NCBI RefSeq assembly: GCF_014897315.1
Contig: NZ_JABUYL010000016.1
Location: 1-64,000, forward strand
Direction of reading: 5' to 3'
Source: Proteus sp. FME41
GTDB lineage: Bacteria > Pseudomonadota > Gammaproteobacteria > Enterobacterales > Enterobacteriaceae
Length of the DNA: 64,000 nucleotides
Made by a program: the position numbers and the translations under genes. The notes under the pieces were generated by a model. That model saw only the letters and a program-made list of their open reading frames with translations. It was not told the origin of the DNA and searched no databases. Shown in pieces: positions 47,949 through 58,479 of this stretch (position 1 is its first letter; every line of letters starts with the position of its first letter).

Positions 47949-48194
47949 TTATCCTCCTGTAACAGGTGGAAAAAAGGCGATTTCATCACCATCAGTAATA
48001 ATGTGAGAACCTTGAACAAAGGATTGATTTACCGCAGAAAGTAACTTGCCATCTTCAAGGGCTAATGACCAACGATCACCTTTAGTGATTAATGCGTTAC
48101 GTAAATCATCAACTGTATGGTATGCACAATCTAATTCGAGAGAATCCACACCGACTAATTCACGGACTTGAGCAAAAAAGAGAACTTTAATCAT
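47949..48194 (-). CDS. moaD: Molybdopterin synthase sulfur carrier MoaD
   Basis: An 81-residue ubiquitin-like protein ending [11 protein letters not shown], with the diglycine that MoeB adenylates and that is then thiocarboxylated. The opening [20 protein letters not shown] is typical. The start overlaps the moaC stop by 4 nt (ATGA-type overlap), and moaE begins right after. Confidence 0.96.
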   Translation of the reverse strand: MIKVLFFAQVRELVGVDSLELDCAYHTVDDLRNALITKGDRWSLALEDGKLLSAVNQSFVQGSHIITDGDEIAFFPPVTGG

Positions 48195-48670
48195 GCTTCC
48201 ACCTTAAAGTGACCTGATTTACCACCTGTCTTTTCTAACAAACGTACAGGCCCTATCACCATATCTTTTTGAACGGCTTTACACATATCATAAATCGTCA
48301 AAGCAGCGACTGAAGCCGCCGTTAGTGCTTCCATTTCAACCCCAGTCTTACCGGTTAAACGACAAACAGATTCAATGCGGACACGGTTAGATTCAGTGAG
48401 TGCTTCTAAATGCACTTCGACTTTAGTTAATAACAGCGGATGGCATAACGGAATTAATTCCCATGTTCTTTTTGCAGCTTGAATACCTGCAATTCTTGCC
48501 GTTGCAAACACATCACCTTTATGGTGTTTACCTTCGGTGATCATACTTAATGTTTCTGCTGACATTTCAACAAAGGCCTCAGCACGCGCTTCTCGCACTG
48601 TTTCAGCTTTAGCGCTAACATCCACCATGTGAGCTTCACCGGCAGCATTAATATGAGTTAGTTGAGACAT
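48191..48670 (-). CDS. moaC: Cyclic pyranopterin monophosphate synthase MoaC
   Basis: A 159-residue enzyme that converts 3',8-cyclo-7,8-dihydro-GTP, made by MoaA, to cyclic pyranopterin monophosphate. Conserved blocks are [44 protein letters not shown] shown in two parts in the active site, and [21 protein letters not shown] chose the ATG at 48670 (MSQLTHIN) because CAGGAG lies about 8 nt upstream. It follows moaA by 39 nt; no moaB lies between, unlike in E. coli. Confidence 0.96.
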   Translation of the reverse strand: MSQLTHINAAGEAHMVDVSAKAETVREARAEAFVEMSAETLSMITEGKHHKGDVFATARIAGIQAAKRTWELIPLCHPLLLTKVEVHLEALTESNRVRIESVCRLTGKTGVEMEALTAASVAALTIYDMCKAVQKDMVIGPVRLLEKTGGKSGHFKVEA

Positions 48671-48709
48671 GCACAACTCCTGAAATTAACGAAATAACAG
48701 AGCGAAAAA

Positions 48710-49690
48710 CTATCCACCAATAACAGATAAATTCGGTGTAATACCGCTATCACCTTGATGAAGAAAATGCGTTTCTCGTTTATGAAGGAGACCACCCTGA
48801 ATACGCTGTTGTAATGCCTCTTGTTGAGTATCATCAGCCAGTAAATCACGTAAAGGGATCCCATTTTCACCAAACAGGCAAAGATGGAGATTACCAATAG
48901 CGGAAACACGTAAACGGTTACAAGTTAGACAAAAGTCTTTTTCATAAGGCATGATAAGACCAATTTCACCTTGATAATCAGGATGGGTAAATACTTGAGC
49001 TGGCCCGTCACTGCGAGCGCGGGGAACGTGTAACCAACCTTCATTAAGAAGGCGTTGGCGAATAACATCACCAGACAAATGAAAACGGTTAAAAATATCA
49101 CTACCATCACCGGTTTCCATTAATTCAATAAAACGTAATTGAATAGGTCTGTCTTTGATCCAATGAAGAAAGTCAGGAAGATTTTTATCATTAACATTGC
49201 GCATCAGCACAACGTTGACTTTCACTTTTTCAAAACCCGCAGTAAATGCAGCATCAATACCTTCCATCACTTGACCAAACTTATCTTGACCCGTAATAGC
49301 ATGGAATTGACGGGGATCTAGACTATCAACGCTAACATTAATGGCACTTAAACCGGCATCGCGCCATTGAGCAACATCACGCGCCATTCGATAACCATTG
49401 GTGGTCACTGCGATTTTTTTGATGGACGCATTTTCATTAATCGTTGCAATAATATCTGTAAAATCACGGCGCATTGTCGGCTCACCCCCGGTTAAGCGGA
49501 TTTTCTCTGTGCCGAGTGCGGCAAAAGATTGGGTGAGTCTGCCGATTTCATCTAATGAAAGAAATGATTTGTGCCCGTTAGGCTTATACCCATTAGGTAG
49601 ACAATAAGTACAACGGAAATTACACACGTCTGTAATTGAAAGACGTAAATAGAAGAATTTGCGGGAAAACGCATCAATAAGTTGTTGCAT
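48710..49690 (-). CDS. moaA: GTP 3',8-cyclase MoaA
   Basis: A 326-residue radical SAM enzyme for the first step of Moco synthesis. The SAM cluster motif is CNFRCTYC (residues about 23-30). [11 protein letters not shown] is the GGEP-type SAM site. The second cluster cysteines are in [20 protein letters not shown]. The C-terminus ends in Gly-Gly, required for activity. AGGTG precedes the ATG. A Moco-type structured leader lies directly upstream. It heads moaA-moaC-moaD-moaE. Confidence 0.97.
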   Translation of the reverse strand: MQQLIDAFSRKFFYLRLSITDVCNFRCTYCLPNGYKPNGHKSFLSLDEIGRLTQSFAALGTEKIRLTGGEPTMRRDFTDIIATINENASIKKIAVTTNGYRMARDVAQWRDAGLSAINVSVDSLDPRQFHAITGQDKFGQVMEGIDAAFTAGFEKVKVNVVLMRNVNDKNLPDFLHWIKDRPIQLRFIELMETGDGSDIFNRFHLSGDVIRQRLLNEGWLHVPRARSDGPAQVFTHPDYQGEIGLIMPYEKDFCLTCNRLRVSAIGNLHLCLFGENGIPLRDLLADDTQQEALQQRIQGGLLHKRETHFLHQGDSGITPNLSVIGG

Positions 49691-49692
49691 AG

Positions 49693-49815
49693 TAACACCT
49701 TTCCAAATCGGGAGATGCGGGTATTTCTACCTTGCACCCTGGTGACTTATTTCGTCACGGCCAGAGCATCATATCGTATTAATACACGACTTAGACGTTA
49801 AGGCTAGGAGTTAAT
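49693..49815 (-). ncRNA. Moco RNA motif (molybdenum-cofactor leader) of moaA
   Basis: On the minus strand, directly upstream of moaA, a structured leader includes a GTGAC/GTCAC stem (49742-49746, 49754-49758), the block CACCAGGGTGCAAGG, then CCGCATCTCCCG and GGAAAGGTGT, which contains the moaA ribosome-binding site. The position and these blocks fit the Moco RNA motif known upstream of enterobacterial moaA, where it represses translation when Moco is sufficient. Boundaries are approximate. Confidence 0.75.
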
Positions 49816-50100
49816 CTTTACCTGTTTTTAACAGGTTCTAATACCAATATATTTATTGTGGATTCTACCTGCTAATTATGTAAAAAGCGAATAATGTTTT
49901 CGCTATACAACTTACAACACAACGACTTACGACACTTTAGTTACTCTGATAACATAAGTAAAAACACTTTCATTGATTAAATATTAGGCTGTCAAAAGTA
50001 AAATAGAACTAGGAATGTGACGAAATCACGTCATGATCATAGGCTTAAAATTTAATTGTGATAAATTAGCCGCAAATTTTTAAAGATGAGTCGAACAAAT

Positions 50101-51027
50101 ATGCGAAATCGCACGCTAAGTGATTTAGATCGTGTCGTTGCCCTAGGGGGGGGTCATGGCCTTGGACGTGTGCTTTCAGCACTCGCCTACTTAGGCTCTC
50201 GCCTTACCGGTATTGTCACAACAACAGACAATGGCGGTTCTACTGGCCGTATTCGTCAAGAAGAAGGTGGCATTGCGTGGGGAGATATGCGCAATTGTAT
50301 TAATCAGTTAATCACAGAACCTTCTGTGGCTTCTGCAATGTTTGAATATCGCTTTTCAGGTACAGGAGAGCTTGCTGGACACAATTTAGGAAATTTAATG
50401 CTTAAAGCGCTAGATAACTTAAGTGTTCGACCTTTAGAGGCAATTAATCTTATTCGCGGGTTATTAAGAGTCAATGCGCACCTTATTCCTATGTCGGAAC
50501 AAGCCGTTGATCTGATGGCGATAGACGACCAAGGAAATGAGGTTTATGGTGAAGTTAATGTTGATATTTTACCCAAGATCCCACAAAAACTTGATCTTTA
50601 CCCTAAAGTGCCAACAACACGAGAAGCGATTGAAGCTATTGAACAAGCCGACTTAATCTTAATTGGCCCAGGCAGCTTCTTTACCAGTTTAATGCCTTTA
50701 TTATTATTGCCAGAGCTTGCACAAGCATTACGCCGTAGCAGTGCAACAACGATTTATATTGGTAATTTGGGTAAAGAATTAAGTCCAGCCGCCGCCAGCA
50801 TGACGATGTCAGATAAGATTGCCATGATGGAAAATTATATTGGTCTACAAACAATAGATGCAGTAATTATTAGCCCTGAAACACAATATGAATCGATGAA
50901 AGGTCGGTTAATTGTGCAGGCTCAATTAGAAGCTAAAGATATTCCTTATCGTCATGATCGCCATCTGTTAGGTAAAGCCATTGAGTTAACGTTGCAACAA
51001 TTAGGGCAACGTAACGCATCAAACTAA
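50101..51027 (+). CDS. ybhK: YvcK/CofD-like protein YbhK
   Basis: A 308-residue protein of the YvcK (GlmR) family, related to CofD, close to E. coli Ybh[61 protein letters not shown] and [18 protein letters not shown]. In Bacillus the homolog binds UDP-sugars and affects cell-wall precursor supply; the enteric role is not settled. I chose 50101 to match the E. coli N-terminus. An ATG at 50086 is equally open, and neither has a strong ribosome-binding site. Divergent from moaA. Confidence 0.9.
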   Translation: MRNRTLSDLDRVVALGGGHGLGRVLSALAYLGSRLTGIVTTTDNGGSTGRIRQEEGGIAWGDMRNCINQLITEPSVASAMFEYRFSGTGELAGHNLGNLMLKALDNLSVRPLEAINLIRGLLRVNAHLIPMSEQAVDLMAIDDQGNEVYGEVNVDILPKIPQKLDLYPKVPTTREAIEAIEQADLILIGPGSFFTSLMPLLLLPELAQALRRSSATTIYIGNLGKELSPAAASMTMSDKIAMMENYIGLQTIDAVIISPETQYESMKGRLIVQAQLEAKDIPYRHDRHLLGKAIELTLQQLGQRNASN

Positions 51028-51064
51028 ACCGTTACACTGTATTTAAATAATCTATATCTATTAA

Positions 51065-51097
51065 AAAACCGCATCTGAAATAAAGTGCGGTTTTTTA
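51065..51097 (+). terminator. Terminator of ybhK
   Basis: AAAACCGCA and TGCGGTTTT (51065-51073, 51086-51094) form a 9-bp stem with a 12-nt loop, extended by more T. Confidence 0.88.
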
Positions 51098-51139
51098 TTA
51101 ATAACGAATAAATTATTGCTATCCGTGTTTAATCATATA

Positions 51140-52090
51140 TTAGCTATTAAGCTGTTTTAGCGTAATACGCTGGCTAATGGCTTCTTCGATTTCAGATAAT
51201 GTCATTGGCACGTCTTCTTTCATTAAACCAAGTCCAGCAACAGTACGAGAGAAAGACATTAAATCTAATGGAGGTAAATCCATTATCCAATTTTCTTCTG
51301 TTGCTAACGTCTCTTCGGCATTCAGAATATTTTGCACAACATCTGTGAAGGCTTGATGGGAAGAAACCCAATCTTGATCACCACTCGCCCAAAACCAGCG
51401 TGCAGCAATAAAACTTCGCCACATATCTTCCCAACCATCGTAAATTCGACGTAGCATTGATGCACTCATTAAAGACCATGTTTGTGCTTCTTGCTGGGTA
51501 ATATAGCCTTGCTGACAACCTTCTAGACAGAGCTTGTTAAAACGGCAAAGATCCCAAATAAGATATTTTACGTTTTGGATATTCATTCGATTGGTGTTCA
51601 TCATATCGATTTGCCATAAACGCTCATTTTTATCATGTTCAGTGAGCTCTGAGAGCAAAATATCATTTTTTAATGATTGAATATCATCTTCTTTGCCATC
51701 CAAAATCTGATCACGAAGCTGGTAAAAGTCATTCGTATGGCCTTGAGTTAATAGCCAAAATAGTTGATAAATTAAATCCCAACGATCATTAATGCCCCAA
51801 CCTGCTGATAACCCACCATCATCCTTGCCTTGATTGTATTCGTTATATGCCCACTCATTCATCTCAGCATAAGGCGCGGCTACATATAATCCCCACTCAT
51901 GAGGTAAGAGTTGATTTGAAGGGGTATCAGCTTCAGATAAAATGGGCTCCTGCCCTACTGTTGATGATTTTGATAATTCACTATCTTGTACTGCAAATTT
52001 GCGTAACCATTTAAAAAGCATAACAAGAAGAATAACACCAACAATGACTCCTACAGAGCTTGAAAACCCTGCGTAAACATAACCACTCAT
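51140..52090 (-). CDS. DUF1266 family protein
   Basis: A 316-residue protein with one N-terminal membrane segment (about residues 9-28) and a cytoplasmic Trp-rich domain. The pattern LIWDLCRFNKLCLEGCQQGY, ITQQEAQTWSLMSASMLRR and SFIAARWFWA is characteristic of DUF1266 (E. coli YbeR/YbeU-like). Function is unknown. It is transcribed alone, upstream of the ybhK terminator and downstream of uvrB on the same strand. Confidence 0.8.
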   Translation of the reverse strand: MSGYVYAGFSSSVGVIVGVILLVMLFKWLRKFAVQDSELSKSSTVGQEPILSEADTPSNQLLPHEWGLYVAAPYAEMNEWAYNEYNQGKDDGGLSAGWGINDRWDLIYQLFWLLTQGHTNDFYQLRDQILDGKEDDIQSLKNDILLSELTEHDKNERLWQIDMMNTNRMNIQNVKYLIWDLCRFNKLCLEGCQQGYITQQEAQTWSLMSASMLRRIYDGWEDMWRSFIAARWFWASGDQDWVSSHQAFTDVVQNILNAEETLATEENWIMDLPPLDLMSFSRTVAGLGLMKEDVPMTLSEIEEAISQRITLKQLNS

Positions 52091-52213
52091 TCACTGTCCT
52101 TAATGTCTTTTTTATCTTTGTAAATAATTGACCCTTTGTTTGTAGTGATATTTAAACAGTTGAACGCCATTAAGGGAATATCAAACTAGGTAAAAATGAA
52201 AGATAGAAGGTAA

Positions 52214-52253
52214 AAAGGGATAATCCCAGTATAAAACTGAGGATATCCCTTTA
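52214..52253 (-). terminator. Terminator of uvrB
   Basis: On the minus strand GGGATATCCTCAGT pairs with ACTGGGATTATCCC (one or two mismatches) around a TTTTAT loop and runs into TTTTT. It lies 27 nt after the uvrB stop. Confidence 0.85.
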
Positions 52254-52279
52254 TTGTATTGCTGACTTGCGTTCTCTTG

Positions 52280-54289
52280 TTAAGAGTTAGCAATAAATTG
52301 TGCGCGTAATGCTTGTAACTTATCACGCGTGCTTGCCGCTTTTTCAAATTCAAGATCTTTTGCATGTTGATACATTTCGGCTTCTAAACGTTGGATCTCT
52401 TTTTCCAACTCAGCCGTAGATAACAACGGATAATTATCGTGAAGATCGGTAGTTTTATGCCCTTTCTTATTGCGTCCTTGAGATGGCTGACCAATTTTAA
52501 GGATATCACTCACTTTTTTGTTTAACCCTGTAGGCACAATGCCATGTTCAAGGTTAAATTGTTGCTGTTTCTCACGGCGACGTTCAGTTTCCTCAATAGC
52601 TCTTGCCATTGAGTTTGTAATTCTATCACCGTATAAAATAGCCTTACCTTCAAGATTACGCGCAGCACGACCAATAGTCTGAATAAGAGAACGTTCTGAC
52701 CGTAAGAAGCCTTCTTTATCAGCATCTAAAATGGCAACCAGAGAAACCTCTGGCATATCCAAACCTTCTCGAAGTAAGTTAATACCGACTAATACATCAA
52801 ACTCACCAAGACGCAAATCACGAATAATTTCGACACGCTCAACAGTATCAATATCAGAGTGCAAATAGCGGACACGTTCACCATGCTCTTCAAGATATTC
52901 CGTTAAATCTTCCGCCATTCGTTTTGTTAACGTGGTAACAAGTACACGTTCGTTTTTCGCGGCACGAATACGTATTTCAGATAATAAATCATCAACTTGT
53001 GTTGTTACTGGTCGAACTTCAATAATAGGATCGAGTAATCCTGTTGGCCTAACAACTTGCTCAATAATGTCATCACCCGATTTTTCCAGTTCATATTTAC
53101 CGGGTGTGGCTGAAACATAAATAGTCTGTGGCGCTAAAGCCTCAAATTCTTCAAATCGTAATGGACGGTTATCAAGCGCAGAAGGTAAGCGGAAACCATA
53201 CTCAACCAACGTTTCTTTACGAGAACGGTCGCCTTTATACATACCACCAATTTGAGGAATGGTAACGTGTGATTCATCAATCACTAATAAGCCATTAGCA
53301 GGAAGATAATCAAACAGTGTTGGCGGTGGCTCGCCGGGGCCTCTACCCGATAAATAGCGTGAGTAGTTTTCAATACCAGAGCAATATCCCAATTCATTCA
53401 TCATTTCGAGATCGAATTGGGTACGTTGAGTGACACGTTGCTCTTCAACTAACTTATCATTGGCTAAAAGCACTTTACGTCTCTCTGCGAGCTCTACTTT
53501 GATGCTTTCCATTGCCTCAAGAATACGTTCACGAGGTGTGACATAGTGAGTTTTGGGATAAACCGTAAAACGAGGCACGTTATAATGGATTTGCCCAGTT
53601 AAAGGGTCAAACAGTGAAAGACGTTCGACTTCTGTATCAAATAATTCGACACGTAAGGCGTAGTCATCCGATTCAGCGGGGAAGATATCAATCACTTCAC
53701 CACGAACACGAAATGTTCCTCGCTGAAAAGCTTGATCATTACGGGTATATTGTAAGTCCGCAAGGCGACGTAAAATCGCACGTTGATCGATTATCATGCC
53801 GTTAGTTAGGTGAAGCATCATTTTTAAGTAGCTATCAGGATCACCCAAACCGTAAATAGCAGAAACAGACGACACTACAATCACATCTTTACGTTCTAGT
53901 AAGGCTTTTGTCGCAGATAGACGCATTTGTTCGATATGTTCGTTAACAGAGGCATCTTTTTCAATAAAGGTGTCAGAGCTTGGGACATAGGCTTCAGGCT
54001 GATAATAATCATAATAAGAAACAAAGTATTCCACTGCATTTTCAGGAAAGAATTCTTTCATTTCACTGTAAAGCTGTGCCGCCAAGGTTTTATTTGGTGC
54101 TAACACCATCGTCGGCCGATTTAAGTTGGCAATCACATTGGCAATGGTAAACGTTTTACCTGAGCCTGTTACCCCTAAAAGGGTTTGATGTGCTAACCCA
54201 TCTTCTAGCCCTTCACAAAGTGAAGCAATAGCCGTAGGCTGATCACCGCCCGGTTTAAATTCAGAATGCAGTTTAAAAGCTTTGCTCAT
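52280..54289 (-). CDS. uvrB: Excinuclease ABC subunit B
   Basis: A 669-residue nucleotide-excision-repair helicase-like protein that verifies damage after UvrA loading and recruits UvrC. Walker A is [10 protein letters not shown] (residues about 39-48). The beta-hairpin block [16 protein letters not shown] is present, with DESHVTIPQ (DEAD-like), VSATPGKYE and [11 protein letters not shown]. The C-terminal UVR domain is [25 protein letters not shown] lies 7-8 nt before the ATG. A LexA box and DnaA boxes lie upstream. Confidence 0.98.
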   Translation of the reverse strand: MSKAFKLHSEFKPGGDQPTAIASLCEGLEDGLAHQTLLGVTGSGKTFTIANVIANLNRPTMVLAPNKTLAAQLYSEMKEFFPENAVEYFVSYYDYYQPEAYVPSSDTFIEKDASVNEHIEQMRLSATKALLERKDVIVVSSVSAIYGLGDPDSYLKMMLHLTNGMIIDQRAILRRLADLQYTRNDQAFQRGTFRVRGEVIDIFPAESDDYALRVELFDTEVERLSLFDPLTGQIHYNVPRFTVYPKTHYVTPRERILEAMESIKVELAERRKVLLANDKLVEEQRVTQRTQFDLEMMNELGYCSGIENYSRYLSGRGPGEPPPTLFDYLPANGLLVIDESHVTIPQIGGMYKGDRSRKETLVEYGFRLPSALDNRPLRFEEFEALAPQTIYVSATPGKYELEKSGDDIIEQVVRPTGLLDPIIEVRPVTTQVDDLLSEIRIRAAKNERVLVTTLTKRMAEDLTEYLEEHGERVRYLHSDIDTVERVEIIRDLRLGEFDVLVGINLLREGLDMPEVSLVAILDADKEGFLRSERSLIQTIGRAARNLEGKAILYGDRITNSMARAIEETERRREKQQQFNLEHGIVPTGLNKKVSDILKIGQPSQGRNKKGHKTTDLHDNYPLLSTAELEKEIQRLEAEMYQHAKDLEFEKAASTRDKLQALRAQFIANS

Positions 54290-54320
54290 ATTTTCGTCTC
54301 CTCGCTGACACTCCTTATGA

Positions 54321-54340
54321 TACTGGATAAAAATCCAGCT
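54321..54340 (-). promoter_or_regulatory. LexA box (SOS operator) of uvrB
   Basis: TACTGGATAAAAATCCAGCT contains CTG-N10-CAG (54323-54338), the LexA core spacing, 32-51 nt upstream of the uvrB ATG. E. coli uvrB has a LexA-controlled promoter in a similar place. Confidence 0.75.
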
Positions 54341-54383
54341 TCAATCTCTATCTCATAAAAATTGTCTGAATAATTAGCATAAG

Positions 54384-54619
54384 TTATCCCCAGTTTTGAC
54401 ACTGGAATTTTTTCAAAAAGCAACCCCCTATTTTGTGAATTATTCAAAGAGGCACACAGACATCACTAGCTCTATTGATTTTATTTAATTAATTGATATA
54501 TAAGAATTAAAAATAAAAGTTGAGAATAGCGCCAATCTTTAGCAATGCCTTGTATTCTCTCTATTCAGAGTATTTTTATAATGGTAATACACAAGGTTAT
54601 CCACAGGAATAGTGGATAA
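54384..54619. promoter_or_regulatory. DnaA-box cluster upstream of uvrB
   Basis: TTATCCACA (54597-54605) is a consensus DnaA box. AGTGGATAA (54611-54619) is an inverted box with one mismatch, and TTATCCCCA (54384-54392) has one mismatch. The E. coli uvrB upstream region also contains DnaA boxes at its distal promoter. The rest of 54290-54759 is AT-rich, with no gene. Confidence 0.6.
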
Positions 54620-54759
54620 CTACACAAAGTTGTTATCTCACGGTAGGTTACGTCTTTTTTTTTACCTTAAAATACCCCTAAAAATTGGCAAAATTTATTT
54701 TTTTTATTTTTTTATTGGCTCAATAAATAGGCTTTCATCATTAATCGAGTAATGCACTA

Positions 54760-55443
54760 TCAACCTTCCTTTAAATAGGAAAGATTGAGGTAAGAAGTAA
54801 AATTATGCTCTTTTACTTCCTTTAAATAGGGTATTTTGCCTAAAAAAGGTGCTTTGATATGCTGTTTTAATGTTGCTAGATATTCTTGTTGATATCTGCC
54901 TACAGGCTCTATTTCATTAGCAACCCAACCTGCCAATATTAAACCAGACTGGCTAATGGCTTGTTGTGTTAATAACGCATGATTAATGCAACCCAATTTA
55001 ACGCCCACCGTTAAAATAATGGGAAGTTGTTCACTAATAACCCAATCAGAAAAAAATTGGTTTGCTGATAATGGCGTAAACCAGCCACCAGCCCCTTCCA
55101 CTAAAACCCAATCAGCTCGCTGTTCTAAATAAGATAAGCCGTCTGACATCACATTAAAATCAATAGGCTGATTCATTTCTTGGCTAACAATATGGGGCGA
55201 GGTTGGCGTTTCAAAACAATAAGGATTCACGCGATGATAATCTGGTTTTACAGTGCTGAATTTTTGCAGTGTTAAGGCATCAGAGTTACGTAAATCTTCA
55301 TTTAACCATTCGCTTCCTGATGCAACTGGCTTATAACCCGCCGTTTGATATCCTTGCTGAGCTGCACATTGTAATAAGGCACTGCTTGCAACAGTTTTCC
55401 CCACCTCGGTATCCGTTCCTGTTAAAAACCATGTTTTAGCCAT
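54760..55443 (-). CDS. bioD: Dethiobiotin synthetase
   Basis: A 227-residue ATP-dependent carboxylase closing the ureido ring of 7,8-diaminopelargonate. The P-loop is GTDTEVGKTVASSALLQ (residues 8-24), with GYKPVASGSEW (Lys) and VLVEGAGGWFTPLS. It is the last gene of bioB-bioF-bioC-bioD; its start overlaps the bioC stop by 8 nt. No clear intrinsic terminator follows, although T-rich sequence lies downstream. Confidence 0.96.
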   Translation of the reverse strand: MAKTWFLTGTDTEVGKTVASSALLQCAAQQGYQTAGYKPVASGSEWLNEDLRNSDALTLQKFSTVKPDYHRVNPYCFETPTSPHIVSQEMNQPIDFNVMSDGLSYLEQRADWVLVEGAGGWFTPLSANQFFSDWVISEQLPIILTVGVKLGCINHALLTQQAISQSGLILAGWVANEIEPVGRYQQEYLATLKQHIKAPFLGKIPYLKEVKEHNFTSYLNLSYLKEG

Positions 55444-56200
55444 GTGATATTTTTCCTATAATGATTTGATAAGTGAGCAAATATTTACCTGATTCGGTTT
55501 TCCATACCTTGTCTAACGCACGAAGCTTTTGCCGTGTCATTAATCCTTTATGACGATCACCTTGCACAAAATTTGCGCCAACACCTTTCAACGAGGTAAA
55601 CAGCGCAGGTAAAGAATCGTAGTACTCGGTCACTATCTCAGTAGAAAATTGGCACAGAAAACCCACACAGGCTTTTTCAATTTCTGATGGAGATAAAAAA
55701 GGATTCACATGCGGATATGTATCAATTGATTGCCAAGCGTCTCGGACTTCTTGCAATGTCAACGTAGCGAGTGTTGAAAAATAAAGCGTACCTTTTTTAT
55801 TTACCGTTTTCATGAGTGTGTGAATTGCAACAGATAAATCATCACACCACTGCATAGCTAAATTGCTAAAAACAATATCCACGCTATGGGGTGTAATCGC
55901 ACAATGTTCTATATCACTTTGTAGATAGCCATCAGCTCGTTGTTGTTGTTTTGCCATCTGTAGCATCGAATGTGATAAATCAAGTGCAATAACAAAGCGC
56001 CCTTGTTGCTTCCACTTTTGACTGAAATACCCTGTTCCGCATCCAGCATCTAACACAATATTGCCACTATCATGACGTGCCAAATCCATTAATCTATTGC
56101 CACTATAACGCTGAATATTGGCGTGATTATCGTAATGAATAGCCGCTTTACCAAATGTTTGAGCTATACGTTGTTTATCGGTTTTGATTGAAGAAATCAT
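55436..56200 (-). CDS. bioC: Malonyl-ACP O-methyltransferase BioC
   Basis: A 254-residue SAM-dependent methyltransferase that methylates malonyl-ACP to start pimelate synthesis by the fatty-acid enzymes. SAM motif I is [15 protein letters not shown] (about 48-62); [15 protein letters not shown] is motif II/III. The N-terminus [20 protein letters not shown] is typical of BioC. It overlaps bioF by 26 nt and bioD by 8 nt, so translation is tightly linked. No bioH is visible in the window. Confidence 0.95.
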   Translation of the reverse strand: MISSIKTDKQRIAQTFGKAAIHYDNHANIQRYSGNRLMDLARHDSGNIVLDAGCGTGYFSQKWKQQGRFVIALDLSHSMLQMAKQQQRADGYLQSDIEHCAITPHSVDIVFSNLAMQWCDDLSVAIHTLMKTVNKKGTLYFSTLATLTLQEVRDAWQSIDTYPHVNPFLSPSEIEKACVGFLCQFSTEIVTEYYDSLPALFTSLKGVGANFVQGDRHKGLMTRQKLRALDKVWKTESGKYLLTYQIIIGKISHG

Positions 56201-57338
56201 GAAGCATCTCGATTAACAGCTTAATATCTGAAAGGTGATGGCGAGTGGTTAACGTTATCCGTAGACGCGCACTTTGAGGAGGTACGGTAGGGGGAAAAAT
56301 TGCCTTTACCCAAAGCCCTTTAGATTGCAGATAATCTGAAAGTGTTTGGCATAATTGTTCGTCACCAATAATTAGTGGCTGAATAGCCGTTTGTGAAGGC
56401 AATAAATTAACGGGAAGTGAAACCACACCTTGACGAAAAGTATCAATTAATTGTTGAAGATATTCTCGCTCATTATCCGCCTGCTTAATGACATTTAGGG
56501 CTGCATTTAAAGCGATAGCTTGTGCTGGTGGCATGGATGTACTGTAAATAAGATGCCGAGCGTATTGTTCAAAAAACTCAGCCGTTGGTTTGTTACACAG
56601 TACAGCCGCGCCACTGACACCAAAAGCTTTACCAAATGTCACCACTAATAGCTCAGGTTTAATACCCGCGTCATCACAACTGCCCCGGCCTTCTGTACCT
56701 AAAACACCGATACCATGCGCATCATCGACCATTAGCCATGCGTGATGCTGTTGGCTTATTATTGCTATTTCTCTTAATGGGGCTTTATCACCATCCATAC
56801 TAAAGACACCTTCTGTCACCACTAAGGTTTTATTAGCCGCTGTTTTATTTAGCCGTTGAAATAACGAGTTGGGTGAATTATGTAAAAAGCGCCACAAAGT
56901 GGCGGGCGAGAATATAGCGGCTTCCATTAACGAGGCATGACAAAGTTTATCCGCAATAATGGCATCGTCTTTTTCAAGTAATGCCGAAATAACACCTTGA
57001 TTAGCACTGTAGCCAGATGAAAATAACAGCGCATTATCGTAACCTAACCAATCTGCAAGATGCTGTTCTAATTGCGCATGAGCTTGGGTAAATCCAATGA
57101 TATGTCCTGATCCACCGCTACCTACGCCATATTCATCAGCACCTTGTTGCCATGCTTTAATAACATCTGCATGTTGACTGACACCTAAATAATCATTGCC
57201 TGAAAAATTAAGGTATTTTTCGCCTGATGTTGTGATCAAAAAACGCCCATCAGCTTGTTTGATCACTTTACGTTTTCGCCATAATGGCGTATTTCTACGC
57301 GCATTAAGTTGTTCATCTAAATAGGTTTGCCAGCTCAT
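56175..57338 (-). CDS. bioF: 8-amino-7-oxononanoate synthase
   Basis: A 387-residue PLP enzyme condensing pimeloyl-ACP with L-alanine. Visible motifs include [53 protein letters not shown], and the PLP lysine in [14 protein letters not shown]. Start and bioB stop share one base (TAATG). Length is as in E. coli BioF (384 aa). Confidence 0.96.
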   Translation of the reverse strand: MSWQTYLDEQLNARRNTPLWRKRKVIKQADGRFLITTSGEKYLNFSGNDYLGVSQHADVIKAWQQGADEYGVGSGGSGHIIGFTQAHAQLEQHLADWLGYDNALLFSSGYSANQGVISALLEKDDAIIADKLCHASLMEAAIFSPATLWRFLHNSPNSLFQRLNKTAANKTLVVTEGVFSMDGDKAPLREIAIISQQHHAWLMVDDAHGIGVLGTEGRGSCDDAGIKPELLVVTFGKAFGVSGAAVLCNKPTAEFFEQYARHLIYSTSMPPAQAIALNAALNVIKQADNEREYLQQLIDTFRQGVVSLPVNLLPSQTAIQPLIIGDEQLCQTLSDYLQSKGLWVKAIFPPTVPPQSARLRITLTTRHHLSDIKLLIEMLHDFFNQNR

Positions 57339-58375
57339 TACAGTGCCGCATTATAAAATTGTTCAGTGTCTTTATTGGCAACCGCGTGCATCAAAGCGTC
57401 TTCTTGCTGATTGTCGCCCATAGATACTGCTAATCGTTCAGGATTCAAGCCTAATTTACGGAATAATAGGTGATCTTTATCTTCGGTTGGATTGGTTGTT
57501 GTTAATAATTTGCAACCATAGAAAATAGAGTTCGCCCCAGCCATAAAGCAAAATGCTTGTGTCTGTTCACTCATTTGTTCTCGACCCGCAGAAAGACGCA
57601 CATAAGAGCGTGGCATCATGATACGAGCAACGGCAATAGTTCTAATAAAATCAAAAGGATCAACATCGTCATTATCCGCGAGCGGTGTCCCTTGGATTTT
57701 TGCGAGCATATTGATTGGCACACTTTCAGGAGGTTGTGGCAAATTAGCTAATTGCACCAACATGGCAGCTCTGTCTTTCACTTCTTCTCCTAGCCCTAAA
57801 ATTCCACCGGAACACACTTTAATACCGGCATTGCGCACTTTATCAAGCGTATCTAAACGGTCTTGATAGGTACGGGTTGTCACGATACTGCCGTAAAATT
57901 CAGGTGAGGTATCAAGGTTATGATTATAAAAATCAAGCCCTGCACCGGCCAATCGATTTGCTTGTGAATCATCTAATTTGCCCAGCGTCATACAGGTTTC
58001 CATGCCTAATGCTTTGACTTCTTTGACCATCTGTTCAAGGTAAGGCATATCGCGTTCATGCGGGTTTTTCCAAGCTGCTCCCATACAAAAACGGGTTGAA
58101 CCCGCCGCTTTCGCTTTTTTGGCTGATTCAATCACTTGTTGCACTTCCATTAGGCGCTCTTTTTCTAATCCTGTTTTATAGCGCGCGCTTTGAGCACAAT
58201 ATTTACAATCTTCAGGACAAGCCCCTGTTTTGATAGAAAGCAATGTACTGACTTGGATCTGTGAAGGGTCAAAATGTTGACGATGCACTTGTTGCGCTTG
58301 AAAAACCAAGTCTAAAAATGGCATATCAAACAATGCTCTGGCTTCTTTTAATGTCCAGCGTTTTAATGAGCTCAC
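57338..58375 (-). CDS. bioB: Biotin synthase
   Basis: A 345-residue radical SAM enzyme inserting sulfur into dethiobiotin. The SAM cluster is [11 protein letters not shown] (CxxxCxxC, about residues 53-63), with further Cys in [13 protein letters not shown] and the [2Fe-2S] ligand Arg in [11 protein letters not shown]. The start is GTG at 58375, with AGGAG about 8 nt upstream. It is the first gene of bioBFCD, divergent from bioA. Confidence 0.97.
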   Translation of the reverse strand: MSSLKRWTLKEARALFDMPFLDLVFQAQQVHRQHFDPSQIQVSTLLSIKTGACPEDCKYCAQSARYKTGLEKERLMEVQQVIESAKKAKAAGSTRFCMGAAWKNPHERDMPYLEQMVKEVKALGMETCMTLGKLDDSQANRLAGAGLDFYNHNLDTSPEFYGSIVTTRTYQDRLDTLDKVRNAGIKVCSGGILGLGEEVKDRAAMLVQLANLPQPPESVPINMLAKIQGTPLADNDDVDPFDFIRTIAVARIMMPRSYVRLSAGREQMSEQTQAFCFMAGANSIFYGCKLLTTTNPTEDKDHLLFRKLGLNPERLAVSMGDNQQEDALMHAVANKDTEQFYNAAL

Positions 58376-58426
58376 AATACAATCTCCTGTTTAAAAGTGA
58401 TTGCCAGTTTAAATAATAGGGTTATC

Positions 58427-58460
58427 ATGTCAACTGAAATTGATCACCATTGGTTTACAT
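58427..58460. promoter_or_regulatory. BirA operator-like element between bioB and bioA
   Basis: ATGTCAACT (58427-58435) and GGTTTACAT (58452-58460) are separated by 16 nt, the spacing of the E. coli bio operator TTGTAAACC-N16-GGTTTACAA. The right half is one base from consensus; the left half has three mismatches. It sits in the 104-nt gap between divergent starts, where BirA-biotinyl-AMP represses both operons. Confidence 0.7.
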
Positions 58461-58479
58461 GATTAAGTGAAAAAAGACA

